In this document: positions 6,601-13,875 of the stretch, piece after piece
How the letters are laid out: each line of letters starts with the position of its first letter
How positions within the stretch are numbered: the first letter of the stretch is position 1
Source: JARIHC01 sp035692985
GTDB taxonomy: Bacteria > Patescibacteriota > Saccharimonadia > Saccharimonadales > UBA4665
Assembly (NCBI GenBank): GCA_035692985.1
Contig: DASSHG010000009.1
Coordinates: 1-64,000 of the forward strand
Direction of reading: 5' to 3'
Length of the DNA: 64,000 nt
Notes under the pieces: model-generated
What the model was told of the DNA's origin: nothing
The model's database searches: none
The model's input: only the letters and a program-made list of their open reading frames with translations
Made by a program: the position numbers and the translations under genes

Positions 6601-8121
6601 ATGGCGGATACTAATCACAAAATCGGCCAACTAATAGCTCAAATAAGGCAAGAAAGAGGCTTTACCCAGGCCGAATTTGCCCGGCGGCTGAATACTTCGC
6701 AATCGGCCGTGAACCGGATTGAGCACGGACGGCAGAACCTGAGCCTGGAAACACTGGGCCGAATCAGCGACGTACTTAATAAATCACTTATAAACCTGAA
6801 TGAGGGAGCAATCAACCTGCGGATAGAGGGCGGGCACGAGCTGCACGGTTCGATCGCCCTCAAAACCAGCAAAAATGCCGCGGTTGCCCTGCTCTGTGCC
6901 AGCTTGCTGAACTACGGTGTGACACGTTTTAAGGCGTTTCCGCGCATAGAGGAAGTAAACCGGATTATAGAGGTGCTGGAGAGTATAGGCGTGCAGGTCA
7001 AGTGGCTCACGGGCAATGATATCGAAATCCGTCGGCCCGCTAAATTGCAATTGGATAAACTCAATGTGGACGCCGCCCGCAAAACCCGCAGCGTGCTGAT
7101 GTTGATCGGCCCCCTGATGCACGATTATAAAGATTTTAAAATTCCCTATGCCGGCGGCTGTGAGTTGGGGCGCCGGACAGTCGAGCCGCATCTTTTCGCA
7201 CTGGAAGAATTCGGCGTCGATATTACGGCACACACTGGCAATTACCAGGTTTCGGTGAATAAGAAAACACCGGATGAAATGGTGCTCTACGAAACCGGCA
7301 ACACGGTCACTAATAACGTCTTGATGGCCGCCGCACGCACCACGGGCACCACGACAGTCCAGGCCGCCAGCGGTGATTATATGGTGCAGGACCTCTGTTA
7401 TTTCTTGCAAAAGCTAGGTGTAGAGATTGAGGGCACCGGCACACCGTTCCTAAAAATCCGCGGTCTCAATAAAATTAAAAAGAATGTCACGTTCGCGCCT
7501 AGCGAAGACCCGATCGAGGCGATGTTCTTTACCTCGGCTGCCGTGACTACAAATTCCAAGATCACTATTGAGCGCGTGCCGTACAAATGGATCGGCCTGG
7601 AACTTTTGAAGCTTAAGAAAATGGGCGTGACCTACCGTCTAGGCGAGCCGTACAAAGCCGGCAACGACAAGACCGATCTGGCAGACCTGACGATTGAAAA
7701 GCGCCAGGGCGACCTGAAAGCACTCAACGAAAAACTGCACCCTAACCTATTCCCCGGCCTCAATCCGGACAATTTACCCTATTTTGTGCCGATTGCTGCC
7801 GTGGCCCGCGGCCGCACCCTCATCCACGACTGGATGTACGAAAACCGTGCCATTTATTACACCGAGATGACCAAGGTCGGGGCTACTGTCGAGCTAGCGG
7901 ATCCGCACCGCATCTACATTATCGGACCGACTAAGTTCAAAGCGGCCGACGTTGTCTGCCCACCGGCGCTGCGTCCCGCCAGCTTACTGCTAATCGGCAT
8001 GCTCGCCGCCAAAGGCACCAGCATGCTGCGCAACGTCTACACTATCAATCGCGGCTATGAAGACCTGGCCGCTCGCCTCAACAGCCTCGGCGCCAAGATT
8101 ACCGTATTGCACGAGATATAA
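6601..8121 (+). CDS. murA: HTH-MurA fusion: UDP-GlcNAc 1-carboxyvinyltransferase with N-terminal XRE domain
   Basis: 506 residues, about 85 longer than ordinary MurA. Residues 8-65 are a Cro/CI helix-turn-helix (IRQERGFTQAEFARRLNTSQ ... NRIEHGRQNLSLETLGRIS). Residues 70-506 are MurA: K91-N92 in the substrate loop (KTSKNAA), catalytic Cys187 in YAGGCELGRR, an aspartate in APSEDPIEAMF, the arginine of ALRPAS, and the closing NRGYEDLAARLNSLGA. The enzyme half therefore looks fully active (first committed step of peptidoglycan synthesis, target of fosfomycin). The fused DNA-binding domain suggests it may also regulate transcription, possibly its own or that of divergent glyA. Single uninterrupted frame, so not an assembly join by appearance. 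Confidence 0.93.
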   Translation: MADTNHKIGQLIAQIRQERGFTQAEFARRLNTSQSAVNRIEHGRQNLSLETLGRISDVLNKSLINLNEGAINLRIEGGHELHGSIALKTSKNAAVALLCASLLNYGVTRFKAFPRIEEVNRIIEVLESIGVQVKWLTGNDIEIRRPAKLQLDKLNVDAARKTRSVLMLIGPLMHDYKDFKIPYAGGCELGRRTVEPHLFALEEFGVDITAHTGNYQVSVNKKTPDEMVLYETGNTVTNNVLMAAARTTGTTTVQAASGDYMVQDLCYFLQKLGVEIEGTGTPFLKIRGLNKIKKNVTFAPSEDPIEAMFFTSAAVTTNSKITIERVPYKWIGLELLKLKKMGVTYRLGEPYKAGNDKTDLADLTIEKRQGDLKALNEKLHPNLFPGLNPDNLPYFVPIAAVARGRTLIHDWMYENRAIYYTEMTKVGATVELADPHRIYIIGPTKFKAADVVCPPALRPASLLLIGMLAAKGTSMLRNVYTINRGYEDLAARLNSLGAKITVLHEI

Positions 8122-8124
8122 AGA

Positions 8125-8478
8125 TTATGCGACCACTGGCTCTGCTGCCAGCTCACTGAAATATTCGCTGATTACTTCTGTCATGTGCTGGCTGGGAATA
8201 GCAACGTCTTTGCCAGACAGGTCTCTCATCATGCTTAAATTTCCTAAGGCTCTGCCCAGAGTTGCTACTCTCATATCAACAAACTGAGGATAATCTTCAG
8301 GTTTATGAGAATACGGCCTCACCAGACCTAATGACAGCATGCCTGCGCCAACGTAGTTCCAGAAACGAAGCCCTTCAAGGCTACTAAAGCGAACGGCATC
8401 ACCGAATGCCCATCTTTCGTCATGCGTATCAAATCTCACTCGCGCTTTGTTACCCTCGTCAAGTGATTCGATATCCAT
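8125..8478 (-). CDS. hypothetical protein downstream of the element insertion site
   Basis: 117 residues, not recognised. Starts MDIESLDEGNKARVRFDT; contains a W-rich segment (LEGLRFWNYVGAGM) and a helical C-terminus. A longer frame to 8784 exists but its extra codons lie inside the mobile element, in antisense to the detached integrase fragment, so the ATG at 8478 is the real start. TGATATAAT lies 7 nt upstream. Before the element inserted, this gene lay directly downstream of tRNA-Arg (now at 20837), on the same strand. Confidence 0.72.
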   Translation of the reverse strand: MDIESLDEGNKARVRFDTHDERWAFGDAVRFSSLEGLRFWNYVGAGMLSLGLVRPYSHKPEDYPQFVDMRVATLGRALGNLSMMRDLSGKDVAIPSQHMTEVISEYFSELAAEPVVA

Positions 8479-8485
8479 GACAATA

Positions 8486-8491
8486 ATTATA
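8486..8491 (-). promoter_or_regulatory. -10 box of leaderless hypothetical gene
   Basis: Minus-strand TATAAT with an upstream TG (extended -10), 7 nt before the ATG at 8478 and 6 nt from the attachment core, so it survived integration. Confidence 0.6.
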
Positions 8492-8493
8492 TC

Positions 8494-8889
8494 ATGCTGG
8501 TACCCCTCACGGGAGCACTTTCCAAAAACGGAACCGCCAATCAGCTCGCACGCCTGAACGCGCTCCGCAAGAAGCTGCTCCGGGAAGCCGCCAAAGCGCC
8601 CAAGCTTCCGACACCTCCCCCACCACGCCGCATTGGCGAAATCTCCGGGGCCATCAACGAAGTCTTGACCAACGCGTGCGAGCCGCTGCATGCCGCCGAA
8701 ATCCATCACGCAGTCGAGCGCCTGCTTGGCCGCTCCGTCAACTACCGCTCCGTCAAAGGCTGTCTGTCCGAGGGAGCGGCGCACCGCCCACCGCGATTTG
8801 AGCGCATCAGCTACGGGCGATACCGGCTAGCAGCAAACGCAGGACTGGCCTCGGCGAACCGCCGCCGAGATCGGGGGAGACAAACCTAG
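8494..8889 (+). CDS. Detached C-terminal segment of the serine integrase (winged-helix / HARE-HTH-like)
   Basis: Open frame of 131 codons whose only ATG (8494) lies in host DNA, 4 nt left of the attachment core; no ribosome-binding site is present. From codon 2 it reads LVP across the core and then continues LTGALSKNG. The integrase at the other end reads LVP across its core copy in the same phase. Joined in a circle they make one protein of about 661 residues. Residues about 47-113 (IGEISGAINEVL ... PLHAAEIHHAVERLLGRSV ... ERISYGRYRL) look like a winged-helix of the HARE-HTH kind. In the integrated state it is either silent or made from the host-supplied ATG. Confidence 0.75.
   Translation: MLVPLTGALSKNGTANQLARLNALRKKLLREAAKAPKLPTPPPPRRIGEISGAINEVLTNACEPLHAAEIHHAVERLLGRSVNYRSVKGCLSEGAAHRPPRFERISYGRYRLAANAGLASANRRRDRGRQT
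8498..8506. repeat. attL core (9-bp direct repeat TGGTACCCC)
   Basis: The 9 bases recur at 20837-20845, where they are the 3' end (CCA, discriminator and five acceptor bases, in antisense) of an intact tRNA-Arg. The core contains the palindrome GGTACC. It marks the left boundary between host-like and GC-rich sequence. Confidence 0.82.
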
Positions 8890-10073
8890 AACGGAATATC
8901 CTGACTATCGTCTTCGTGTGCCTCAGCTCCGGCGCCGTCGTCTTGTGGAACCGTTTCAGAACCACCGTTGCCATCGCTCTCAAGCACCTCATCAGATTCC
9001 TGACCAAACAGAATTCGCAGCCGTCGCAATACCTCGTCATAGGTGATTACCGTCAAACTGAATAGCCCTTGTCGGAAATGGTTGAACGAGTCCTGCTGAC
9101 GCTGATCAAGAGAGTCGAGCATTCCGCAGATGAGCACGCCCTTTGGATGCACGCGATTCAGCCCCGCGAAGCCGAGTCCAAGCGTATGACTGAAATTGTC
9201 AATGGCGACTGCTATCTGATTCCGCACTTGAACAATCCCACCCGAAAGATCGGCATGGATACTGTAGCTCTCATTTGGCAATCCAGAGCCAACATCTCCA
9301 CGGTAGATCGAGCCGACAAGCCCAGCCGACGGAGTCTTGATGTCCACTACAGAAAAGCTCTTGGTGCTTGCATCTGAGGCGAGAAAGTCCGTCGCCACAC
9401 CACCTTTACCCTGACGCCCAAGCGGAAGCTTTCCCCCGAGATAAACCTCATCCCCAAGTATAAACACGGATGCTGAAAAGACTGCTTGGAGAATCCACGG
9501 ATTACTAGAGAAGAACTCGTGCCAGAAGGGCTCATCCCCCCGATGGCTTTGGAGGGCTGCTTCAAGCTCGTCTATGACAGCCTCACGATCAAGTTGTATC
9601 TTCGCAATCGCAAGACGAGAAGCAAGGTCAGGGTCTTTTTCGGTCAGCGCCTTCCAAAACTCTTGCGAATAGCCATGATCCAGCATCTCTTGAATAGCCT
9701 GGGATTTGGTACTGTCGTCAACGATCAGCACCTCCTCCTTCTTTGCGACAACGAAGTTGGCGTCCCCGTATTGAACACCCTGCCCCTGGACGCGATATAG
9801 ATGGGTCAGCTTCTCGAACAGCCGAGTCGTCGCCTCGGTGTCAAGCTCAATCGCCACACCACAGTCGGCAGGGACTTTGGTGAAGTTGACCTCATTCACA
9901 TCCTTCCATGAACCGTCTTGGCCGATCTTTTGTCGGATGATTTCCCCTCGCACCCCGCCGGAATGAAGCCCAGGTCGAAACACCGTGCGAGTTCGAGCCG
10001 TGGTACTCAGCACGATGTCATCCGCCGTGGCGTAACCACGCTTAACGTAGTGCGTCTTAATCTCGTCTGCCAA
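8886..10073 (-). CDS. Shedu-type anti-phage nuclease (DUF4263)
   Basis: 395 residues from a TTG start that follows a strong AGGAGGT; a GTG at 10118 would add 15 residues but lacks a ribosome-binding site. The C-terminal half carries the DUF4263 signature: acidic helix ELEAALQSHRGDEPFWHEFF, then NPWIL (191-195), and a PD-(D/E)xK nuclease core TDFLAS (D229) ... VVDIK (D244, K246) TP. The N-terminal 175 residues are beta-rich and would be the sensing part. Known SduA proteins protect against phages as single-gene systems; a defence role here is inferred from family and from its position as mobile-element cargo. The acidic C-terminal tail is probably disordered. Confidence 0.85.
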   Translation of the reverse strand: MADEIKTHYVKRGYATADDIVLSTTARTRTVFRPGLHSGGVRGEIIRQKIGQDGSWKDVNEVNFTKVPADCGVAIELDTEATTRLFEKLTHLYRVQGQGVQYGDANFVVAKKEEVLIVDDSTKSQAIQEMLDHGYSQEFWKALTEKDPDLASRLAIAKIQLDREAVIDELEAALQSHRGDEPFWHEFFSSNPWILQAVFSASVFILGDEVYLGGKLPLGRQGKGGVATDFLASDASTKSFSVVDIKTPSAGLVGSIYRGDVGSGLPNESYSIHADLSGGIVQVRNQIAVAIDNFSHTLGLGFAGLNRVHPKGVLICGMLDSLDQRQQDSFNHFRQGLFSLTVITYDEVLRRLRILFGQESDEVLESDGNGGSETVPQDDGAGAEAHEDDSQDIPF

Positions 10074-10124
10074 GTTACCTCCTAAGGTGAACGCGCCGGA
10101 CAGCGGCCCGGCAGCCACACACGT

Positions 10125-10154
10125 AGTCTACGCCCAATGAGATAGTCGTGACAA
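10125..10154 (-). promoter_or_regulatory. sigma70-like promoter of the Shedu gene
   Basis: Minus strand: -35 TTGTCA (10149-10154), 18-bp spacer, -10 TAGACT (10125-10130), about 50 nt before the TTG start. Confidence 0.5.
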
Positions 10155-10198
10155 GCGCTACACGGTCGGCCAGGCAGAGACGGCGTCGCTGCACCTAC

Positions 10199-10300
10199 CT
10201 AGCCACCAGCGCCTATGCCAAAAAACACGGCAACGATCAGAACGAGTCCCGCAACAATGATGAAAACATTAATCGCCGTAGTATCAGCGAGAACGATCAC
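10199..10300 (-). CDS. 33-residue single-helix membrane protein
   Basis: Short frame starting GTG, preceded at 8 nt by AAGGAG. After a polar start (MIVLADTT) nearly the whole chain is one hydrophobic helix ending FFGIGAGG. It sits between the PD-(D/E)xK-like gene and the Shedu gene on the same strand, 26 nt after the former's stop. Too short for homology-based naming; small toxins and small membrane subunits both look like this. The good ribosome-binding site is the main support. Confidence 0.5.
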   Translation of the reverse strand: MIVLADTTAINVFIIVAGLVLIVAVFFGIGAGG

Positions 10301-10326
10301 CTAGATTTCTCCTTCCTCGGGCGACT

Positions 10327-10815
10327 CTAGTCGATGATTGGCGTAAGCCACGCCGAAGCGTCGGAGAAATTGACGGGCTCAGTTCGAGAGTCAGCTCGTA
10401 GCTTGTTGAGGCGAACACGACGCTGGTTCTTGCCATCAAGATTGAAACGATCCTCAATGACCTCTCGCGTGGCTTTGAGGCCCTCGGTAATCTGGAAATC
10501 CTCATCGAAAAGAACCACGACAACTGAGTCGTACTCGTCCTCGCTAATGGGCGATAAGACGGTGGGCGTGGAGTCCGGCGTTTCGCGACGGGACTTGACC
10601 TGGATTCGCTCGCCAGACGGGGTCTTCACGTCCCATCCCTTCTGACTAAAGGAAGCCCGCTCGCCCTTGAAGTGGTCGCAGACAATCGCCTCAGCGATAT
10701 CCCCCACAGGGTTATTATTGGTGCGGATAACTCCGAGAGCACGAAGCTGGCGCATAATCGCAACCCAGTCGCTTAATAGCTCACATTTATCCTTGCTACT
10801 TGCGTCGTAGGCCAC
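10327..10815 (-). CDS. DUF6998-like / PD-(D/E)xK-fold protein
   Basis: 162 residues, GTG start. Contains GDIAEAIVCDHF (residues about 38-49) and GWDVKTPSGERIQVKSRR (about 60-77), i.e. the E...D-V...Q-V-K pattern of restriction-endonuclease-like folds, followed by VVVVLFDEDFQI. This combination is typical of DUF6998-type proteins of unknown role found among restriction and defence genes. Third gene of a minus-strand run leading to the Shedu gene. Confidence 0.62.
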   Translation of the reverse strand: MAYDASSKDKCELLSDWVAIMRQLRALGVIRTNNNPVGDIAEAIVCDHFKGERASFSQKGWDVKTPSGERIQVKSRRETPDSTPTVLSPISEDEYDSVVVVLFDEDFQITEGLKATREVIEDRFNLDGKNQRRVRLNKLRADSRTEPVNFSDASAWLTPIID

Positions 10816-10839
10816 GCCTTATCTGCTCCACCCCGACGG

Positions 10840-11010
10840 CTACGTCTTCGGACGTTCGCCAGCCTCTTCACGAAGCATTTCAATTTCCCGTCGCACTCCA
10901 TTCAGTAAGTCCCAAGTGTACTCATCGTCTTCGGTCTTGATCTGAGCAGCAAGCTGACGGACAACCTCCTCAAGATTCCGCAGAGCGTTGAGTATCGTTG
11001 TTGAGGTCAT
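10840..11010 (-). CDS. small hypothetical protein (56 aa)
   Basis: Starts MTSTTILNALRNLEEVV; helical throughout (VVRQLAAQIKTEDDEYTW, then GVRREIEMLREEAG). The ATG directly abuts the stop codon of the upstream gene (TAG then ATG), which implies translational coupling. Its size and coiled-coil character suit a small partner protein; function unknown. Confidence 0.62.
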   Translation of the reverse strand: MTSTTILNALRNLEEVVRQLAAQIKTEDDEYTWDLLNGVRREIEMLREEAGERPKT

Positions 11011-11409
11011 CTAGCCCTGGTTTTCGTCTGCGAGCTGGCGTGCAGTAAGCCCAACTACGAGGGCAAGGAAGGCAGCTGCATCAGCTTGCCTCTCAGCCGC
11101 TGCCACGACCGATCCAGTGGCCTCGCCCTCTGGTACCTGTAAATGCAAGGGAATTGCAGCACGATGCGCTTCCATGCCTTCCCAAAAAGCTCGCTGCGCA
11201 TCATCACCCATACCGACCGATTCCCGAAGGGCTCGTAGCTGATCGGTCGTTTTCTCGCCGCCCGTGAAGCTCTGCTCGATCGCTTCACGCACCGTGATCT
11301 CACCGGCCTCGGCTTGCGCCAAAAGCTCGTCGCTAACTGGCTCAAGCGTCACGAAGTCTCCCCAGCGTCTGAACGCCTCTCTGACCTCCTCTGGGCCGAT
11401 CTCCGCCAC
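11011..11409 (-). CDS. hypothetical protein
   Basis: 132 residues from a GTG start, not recognised. Acidic and helical: residues 1-70 (EEVREAFRRWGDFV ... SDELLAQAEAGEITVREAIEQS) and a C-terminal Ala-rich helix (SVVAAAERQADAAAFLAL). First gene of the run that ends with Shedu. Confidence 0.6.
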   Translation of the reverse strand: MAEIGPEEVREAFRRWGDFVTLEPVSDELLAQAEAGEITVREAIEQSFTGGEKTTDQLRALRESVGMGDDAQRAFWEGMEAHRAAIPLHLQVPEGEATGSVVAAAERQADAAAFLALVVGLTARQLADENQG

Positions 11410-11433
11410 CGAGCGAAGCCTACCGCCTGTCCG

Positions 11434-11658
11434 CTAGCTCCTGACGATCTGCGAAACGCGCTGATGGCTCATGCCCATCACCTGGGCGATGGCCTTCATC
11501 GGCAGACCGTCCTTGTAGGCGGCGCGAACGGCTTCGTCCCGCTCCTCGCGGAGCCGCTCGGCCGCCTTCTCCAGCTCGCCTTGACGACGGGCATAGTCCT
11601 TGGCAAAGGCCTTTAGGCGGGTTTTGGCCTGCGGTGCATGGCGTTTGGGACGGGCGAT
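11434..11658 (-). CDS. HTH protein (helix + sigma-like helix-turn-helix), start uncertain
   Basis: The C-terminus is clear: a charged helix KAFAKDYARRQGELEKAAERL and then a helix-turn-helix DGLPMKAIAQVMGMSHQRVSQ. The frame is open far upstream (to 11937), but that part overlaps the oppositely oriented secreted-protein gene and reads as its antisense. No ATG/GTG/TTG lies near the likely N-terminus (...ARPKRHAPQAKTRL); a rare ATC at 11658 is a guess. Probable small DNA-binding protein of the element. Confidence 0.6.
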   Translation of the reverse strand: MARPKRHAPQAKTRLKAFAKDYARRQGELEKAAERLREERDEAVRAAYKDGLPMKAIAQVMGMSHQRVSQIVRS

Positions 11659-11759
11659 ACAGAGGATGCTCTGCGGTATTCCTGCTAGTCGGTTAGCATG
11701 AAGTCCTACGCAGGGAGAGGCGGCCGCCTCATCCGACCTCGATTCACAAGGAGGCGTCG

Positions 11760-12605
11760 TTGCCAAGCCGAGTCCGACTTTCCACCAGCCGCGTGGCAGT
11801 TCTGATCGGAGCCGTCCTCTTGCTCCTGCCCACGTCAACGCTTGCAGCCAGCGCCGGGGGCAAGCACCGTCGTCACGCTCATCCCCAGGTGTCCTGGACG
11901 CTGCCGCATGTAGTGAGCGAAGGCCAAACGATTCCATTTACCTGGAAGGCCACCGGCCACCTTGGCCCCAACTACCGCCTCGTCGTCCAGCGGCCGGTGG
12001 GTACCGCCCATACCTGGAAAACCATGCTGAGACTGAAAACCCGTAAGGGCTCAGCCGAGCTGCCAGGACAAAAGCTTGGCACCTACCGCTTCCGACTGGC
12101 AGCGCTCCGAGGACACCTGGTGCTGGCCCAGAAAGTCCTCGGCATCGATGCGTTCGGTCAAGTGCCGTTCTCGGTGCTGCTGCGCAATGGCTACCTGACT
12201 ACTGGACACCTGGAAAACGGCGTCTATGCCACGCCATCAAGCAGCTTTCCCTATGTCGGGGGAGCCTACGTTGGAGACCATGGACGACCGAACACGGTCT
12301 TTTCGGTGAACCACAACCGGTGCTCGGCAGTCCACGTTGGCTTCGTGCTCGGTGAAACGCCCGGCGAAGGCTATAGCTACCCCGCATCAATCTACGGTGT
12401 CGTTACGCTGGTACAGCAGTCCCGTGATCCGGTTGCATCGGAAGTGCCCTTCAATGGCATCGGCTCGGTAGACGCGGAACTTGTGCCTGGTCAGACCTGG
12501 TCCCTGCTGGTTGAAGAAAACAACCGGGAAGGCAAGCTAGGGTCGCCGACCGTCTACTTCAATGGCTACGCCATCTGCGACAGCACGGAATCGTTCTTCT
12601 CGTAA
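11760..12605 (+). CDS. secreted protein of unknown function
   Basis: 281 residues from a TTG start, 5 nt after AAGGAGG. Signal peptide: basic start, hydrophobic core VAVLIGAVLLLLPTSTL and likely cleavage near residue 30 (LAASA). The mature part is beta-rich; residues about 44-135 look like an Ig-like fold (VSWTLPHVVSEGQTIPFTWKA ... GTYRFRLAAL). Two cysteines in the second half may form a disulphide. Exported cargo of the element; no homologue recognised. Confidence 0.72.
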   Translation: MPSRVRLSTSRVAVLIGAVLLLLPTSTLAASAGGKHRRHAHPQVSWTLPHVVSEGQTIPFTWKATGHLGPNYRLVVQRPVGTAHTWKTMLRLKTRKGSAELPGQKLGTYRFRLAALRGHLVLAQKVLGIDAFGQVPFSVLLRNGYLTTGHLENGVYATPSSSFPYVGGAYVGDHGRPNTVFSVNHNRCSAVHVGFVLGETPGEGYSYPASIYGVVTLVQQSRDPVASEVPFNGIGSVDAELVPGQTWSLLVEENNREGKLGSPTVYFNGYAICDSTESFFS

Positions 12606-12671
12606 AGCGCCAGGGTGGAGCGGGCGTCTCAACTTCGTTGATACTCCGATCTGTGCATACTTCACCCTCTA

Positions 12672-13454
12672 ATGGCGGACGGAGCGAATAGAGCCGCAGA
12701 ACTGCTTCAGCAAGCCTATGCGAGCGGAGAGCTTTCTGAGGAGTCCTCACAGGCTCTGATCGCGGCTGGAGACGTTGGTCGGGAGGTCGGCTACGCGCTC
12801 GGTGGGGGCGGCCACGGTGACGAATTGTTGCTTGTCACTATCCTTGCCGACGATTCAGGGTCTATCTCAGTCATTCCGGGCGGTGCGGAGGCGGTTCGCC
12901 AGGGTCACAACCACTGCCTTGACGCGCTCGACACCGAACAGGGAGCCGAAGCGCTCGTCCACACGCGCTATCTGAATGCCGGCAGCTTGTCCCCCTATCG
13001 AGGTCTAGCTACTGCCACGCGCCTTAGCGCCGAGAACTTTAATCCCGTAGCCGGTCATACGCCGCTCTACAGGCAATCCGTTCTCACGCTAGGTGCCGTC
13101 ATGGCGAAGGTTCAAGAGCAGAAGGCCGAGGGGCGGCTTGTCAGGGCTTTCACGCTCATCATTACCGACGGCGGCGACAATGCATCGGGCCAGGTAAGCG
13201 CCCAGCATGTGAACTTCCTCGTCCGCGACATGCTGGACTTCTCAGACGATTACATCGTCGCCGGTATGGGCATCGGTCAACGCGCCACATTCCAGCCCAT
13301 CTTTCGCGCGATGGGAATCCCGGAGGGTTGGATTCTCACCGCCGATGCCTTGCCAGAGGAGATAAGCAAGCTGTTCCGCAAAATCGCGCAATCCCTCCAG
13401 CTTGCGGCAAGCGGCGAGGCTGGCTGGCTTCAACTGGAGGCCGGACCGCCCTGA
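12672..13454 (+). CDS. von Willebrand factor A domain protein
   Basis: 260 residues. The metal-ion site is complete: D60-D-S62-G-S64 (ILADDSGSIS), a Thr in GHTPLYRQ and IITDGGDNAS. The chain continues through typical vWA strands/helices (YIVAGMGIGQRATF) to a C-terminal helix ISKLFRKIAQSLQL. No signal peptide, so intracellular. vWA proteins next to J-domain-like proteins and HTH proteins occur in bacterial conflict and stress modules; role here inferred only from that context. Confidence 0.82.
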   Translation: MADGANRAAELLQQAYASGELSEESSQALIAAGDVGREVGYALGGGGHGDELLLVTILADDSGSISVIPGGAEAVRQGHNHCLDALDTEQGAEALVHTRYLNAGSLSPYRGLATATRLSAENFNPVAGHTPLYRQSVLTLGAVMAKVQEQKAEGRLVRAFTLIITDGGDNASGQVSAQHVNFLVRDMLDFSDDYIVAGMGIGQRATFQPIFRAMGIPEGWILTADALPEEISKLFRKIAQSLQLAASGEAGWLQLEAGPP

Positions 13455-13810
13455 GATGGTGGCGATTGACGCCCATCGCCGGTTTCCTCCTCCTGTGGCC
13501 AGCAGCGAGCCAGCTCCTGGTCGGCATCCGGACCGGCATAAATGCCAAGACCGGGCTTGTGGGCTAATGGCCGCTCTTCGTCCAAGTCGAAAGCGTGGCC
13601 AGTGTAGACATTTTTCGAACCAAAGAAGTTTTCGACACTGTCAATTCGCGATAGGTGGGTCGCATCTGCTCGATCTTCCTGATTTTCTAAAAAGACAAAG
13701 CCCTTCGCCGCATATTCCGGCCAATTGTCTTCGGTAATAATGTCACGCCGTACCCGCACGAAGTTGGGGTCGCTATCAGCGGTTGGCTGCTGGGCTGAGG
13801 ATTCACTCAT
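13430..13810 (-). CDS. hypothetical protein
   Basis: 126 residues, convergent with the vWA gene and overlapping its end by 25 nt. N-terminus rich in Ser/Gln/Asp, then VRVRRDIITEDNWPEYAAKG and FFGSKNVYTGHAFDLDEERP; C-terminal 35 residues are low-complexity. Not recognised. Confidence 0.5.
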   Translation of the reverse strand: MSESSAQQPTADSDPNFVRVRRDIITEDNWPEYAAKGFVFLENQEDRADATHLSRIDSVENFFGSKNVYTGHAFDLDEERPLAHKPGLGIYAGPDADQELARCWPQEEETGDGRQSPPSQGGPASS

Positions 13811-13875
13811 ATATTACATCCTGTTTACATACCCAGCGTACGCCCCCCTCCCGTGTAAGTCCAGAGGGTGATGCA

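Noticed and set aside
8479..8784. N-terminal extension of the 8125-8478 gene to 219 residues
   Set aside because: The extra codons lie inside the mobile element and are antisense to the integrase tail.
10148..10330. 60-codon plus-strand frame
   Set aside because: Basic low-complexity product without ribosome-binding site, antisense to a better-supported 33-residue gene and the Shedu promoter.
11659..11937. Upstream part of the 167-codon minus-strand frame
   Set aside because: Runs opposite the signal peptide and ribosome-binding site of the secreted-protein gene; only the HTH end looks coded.
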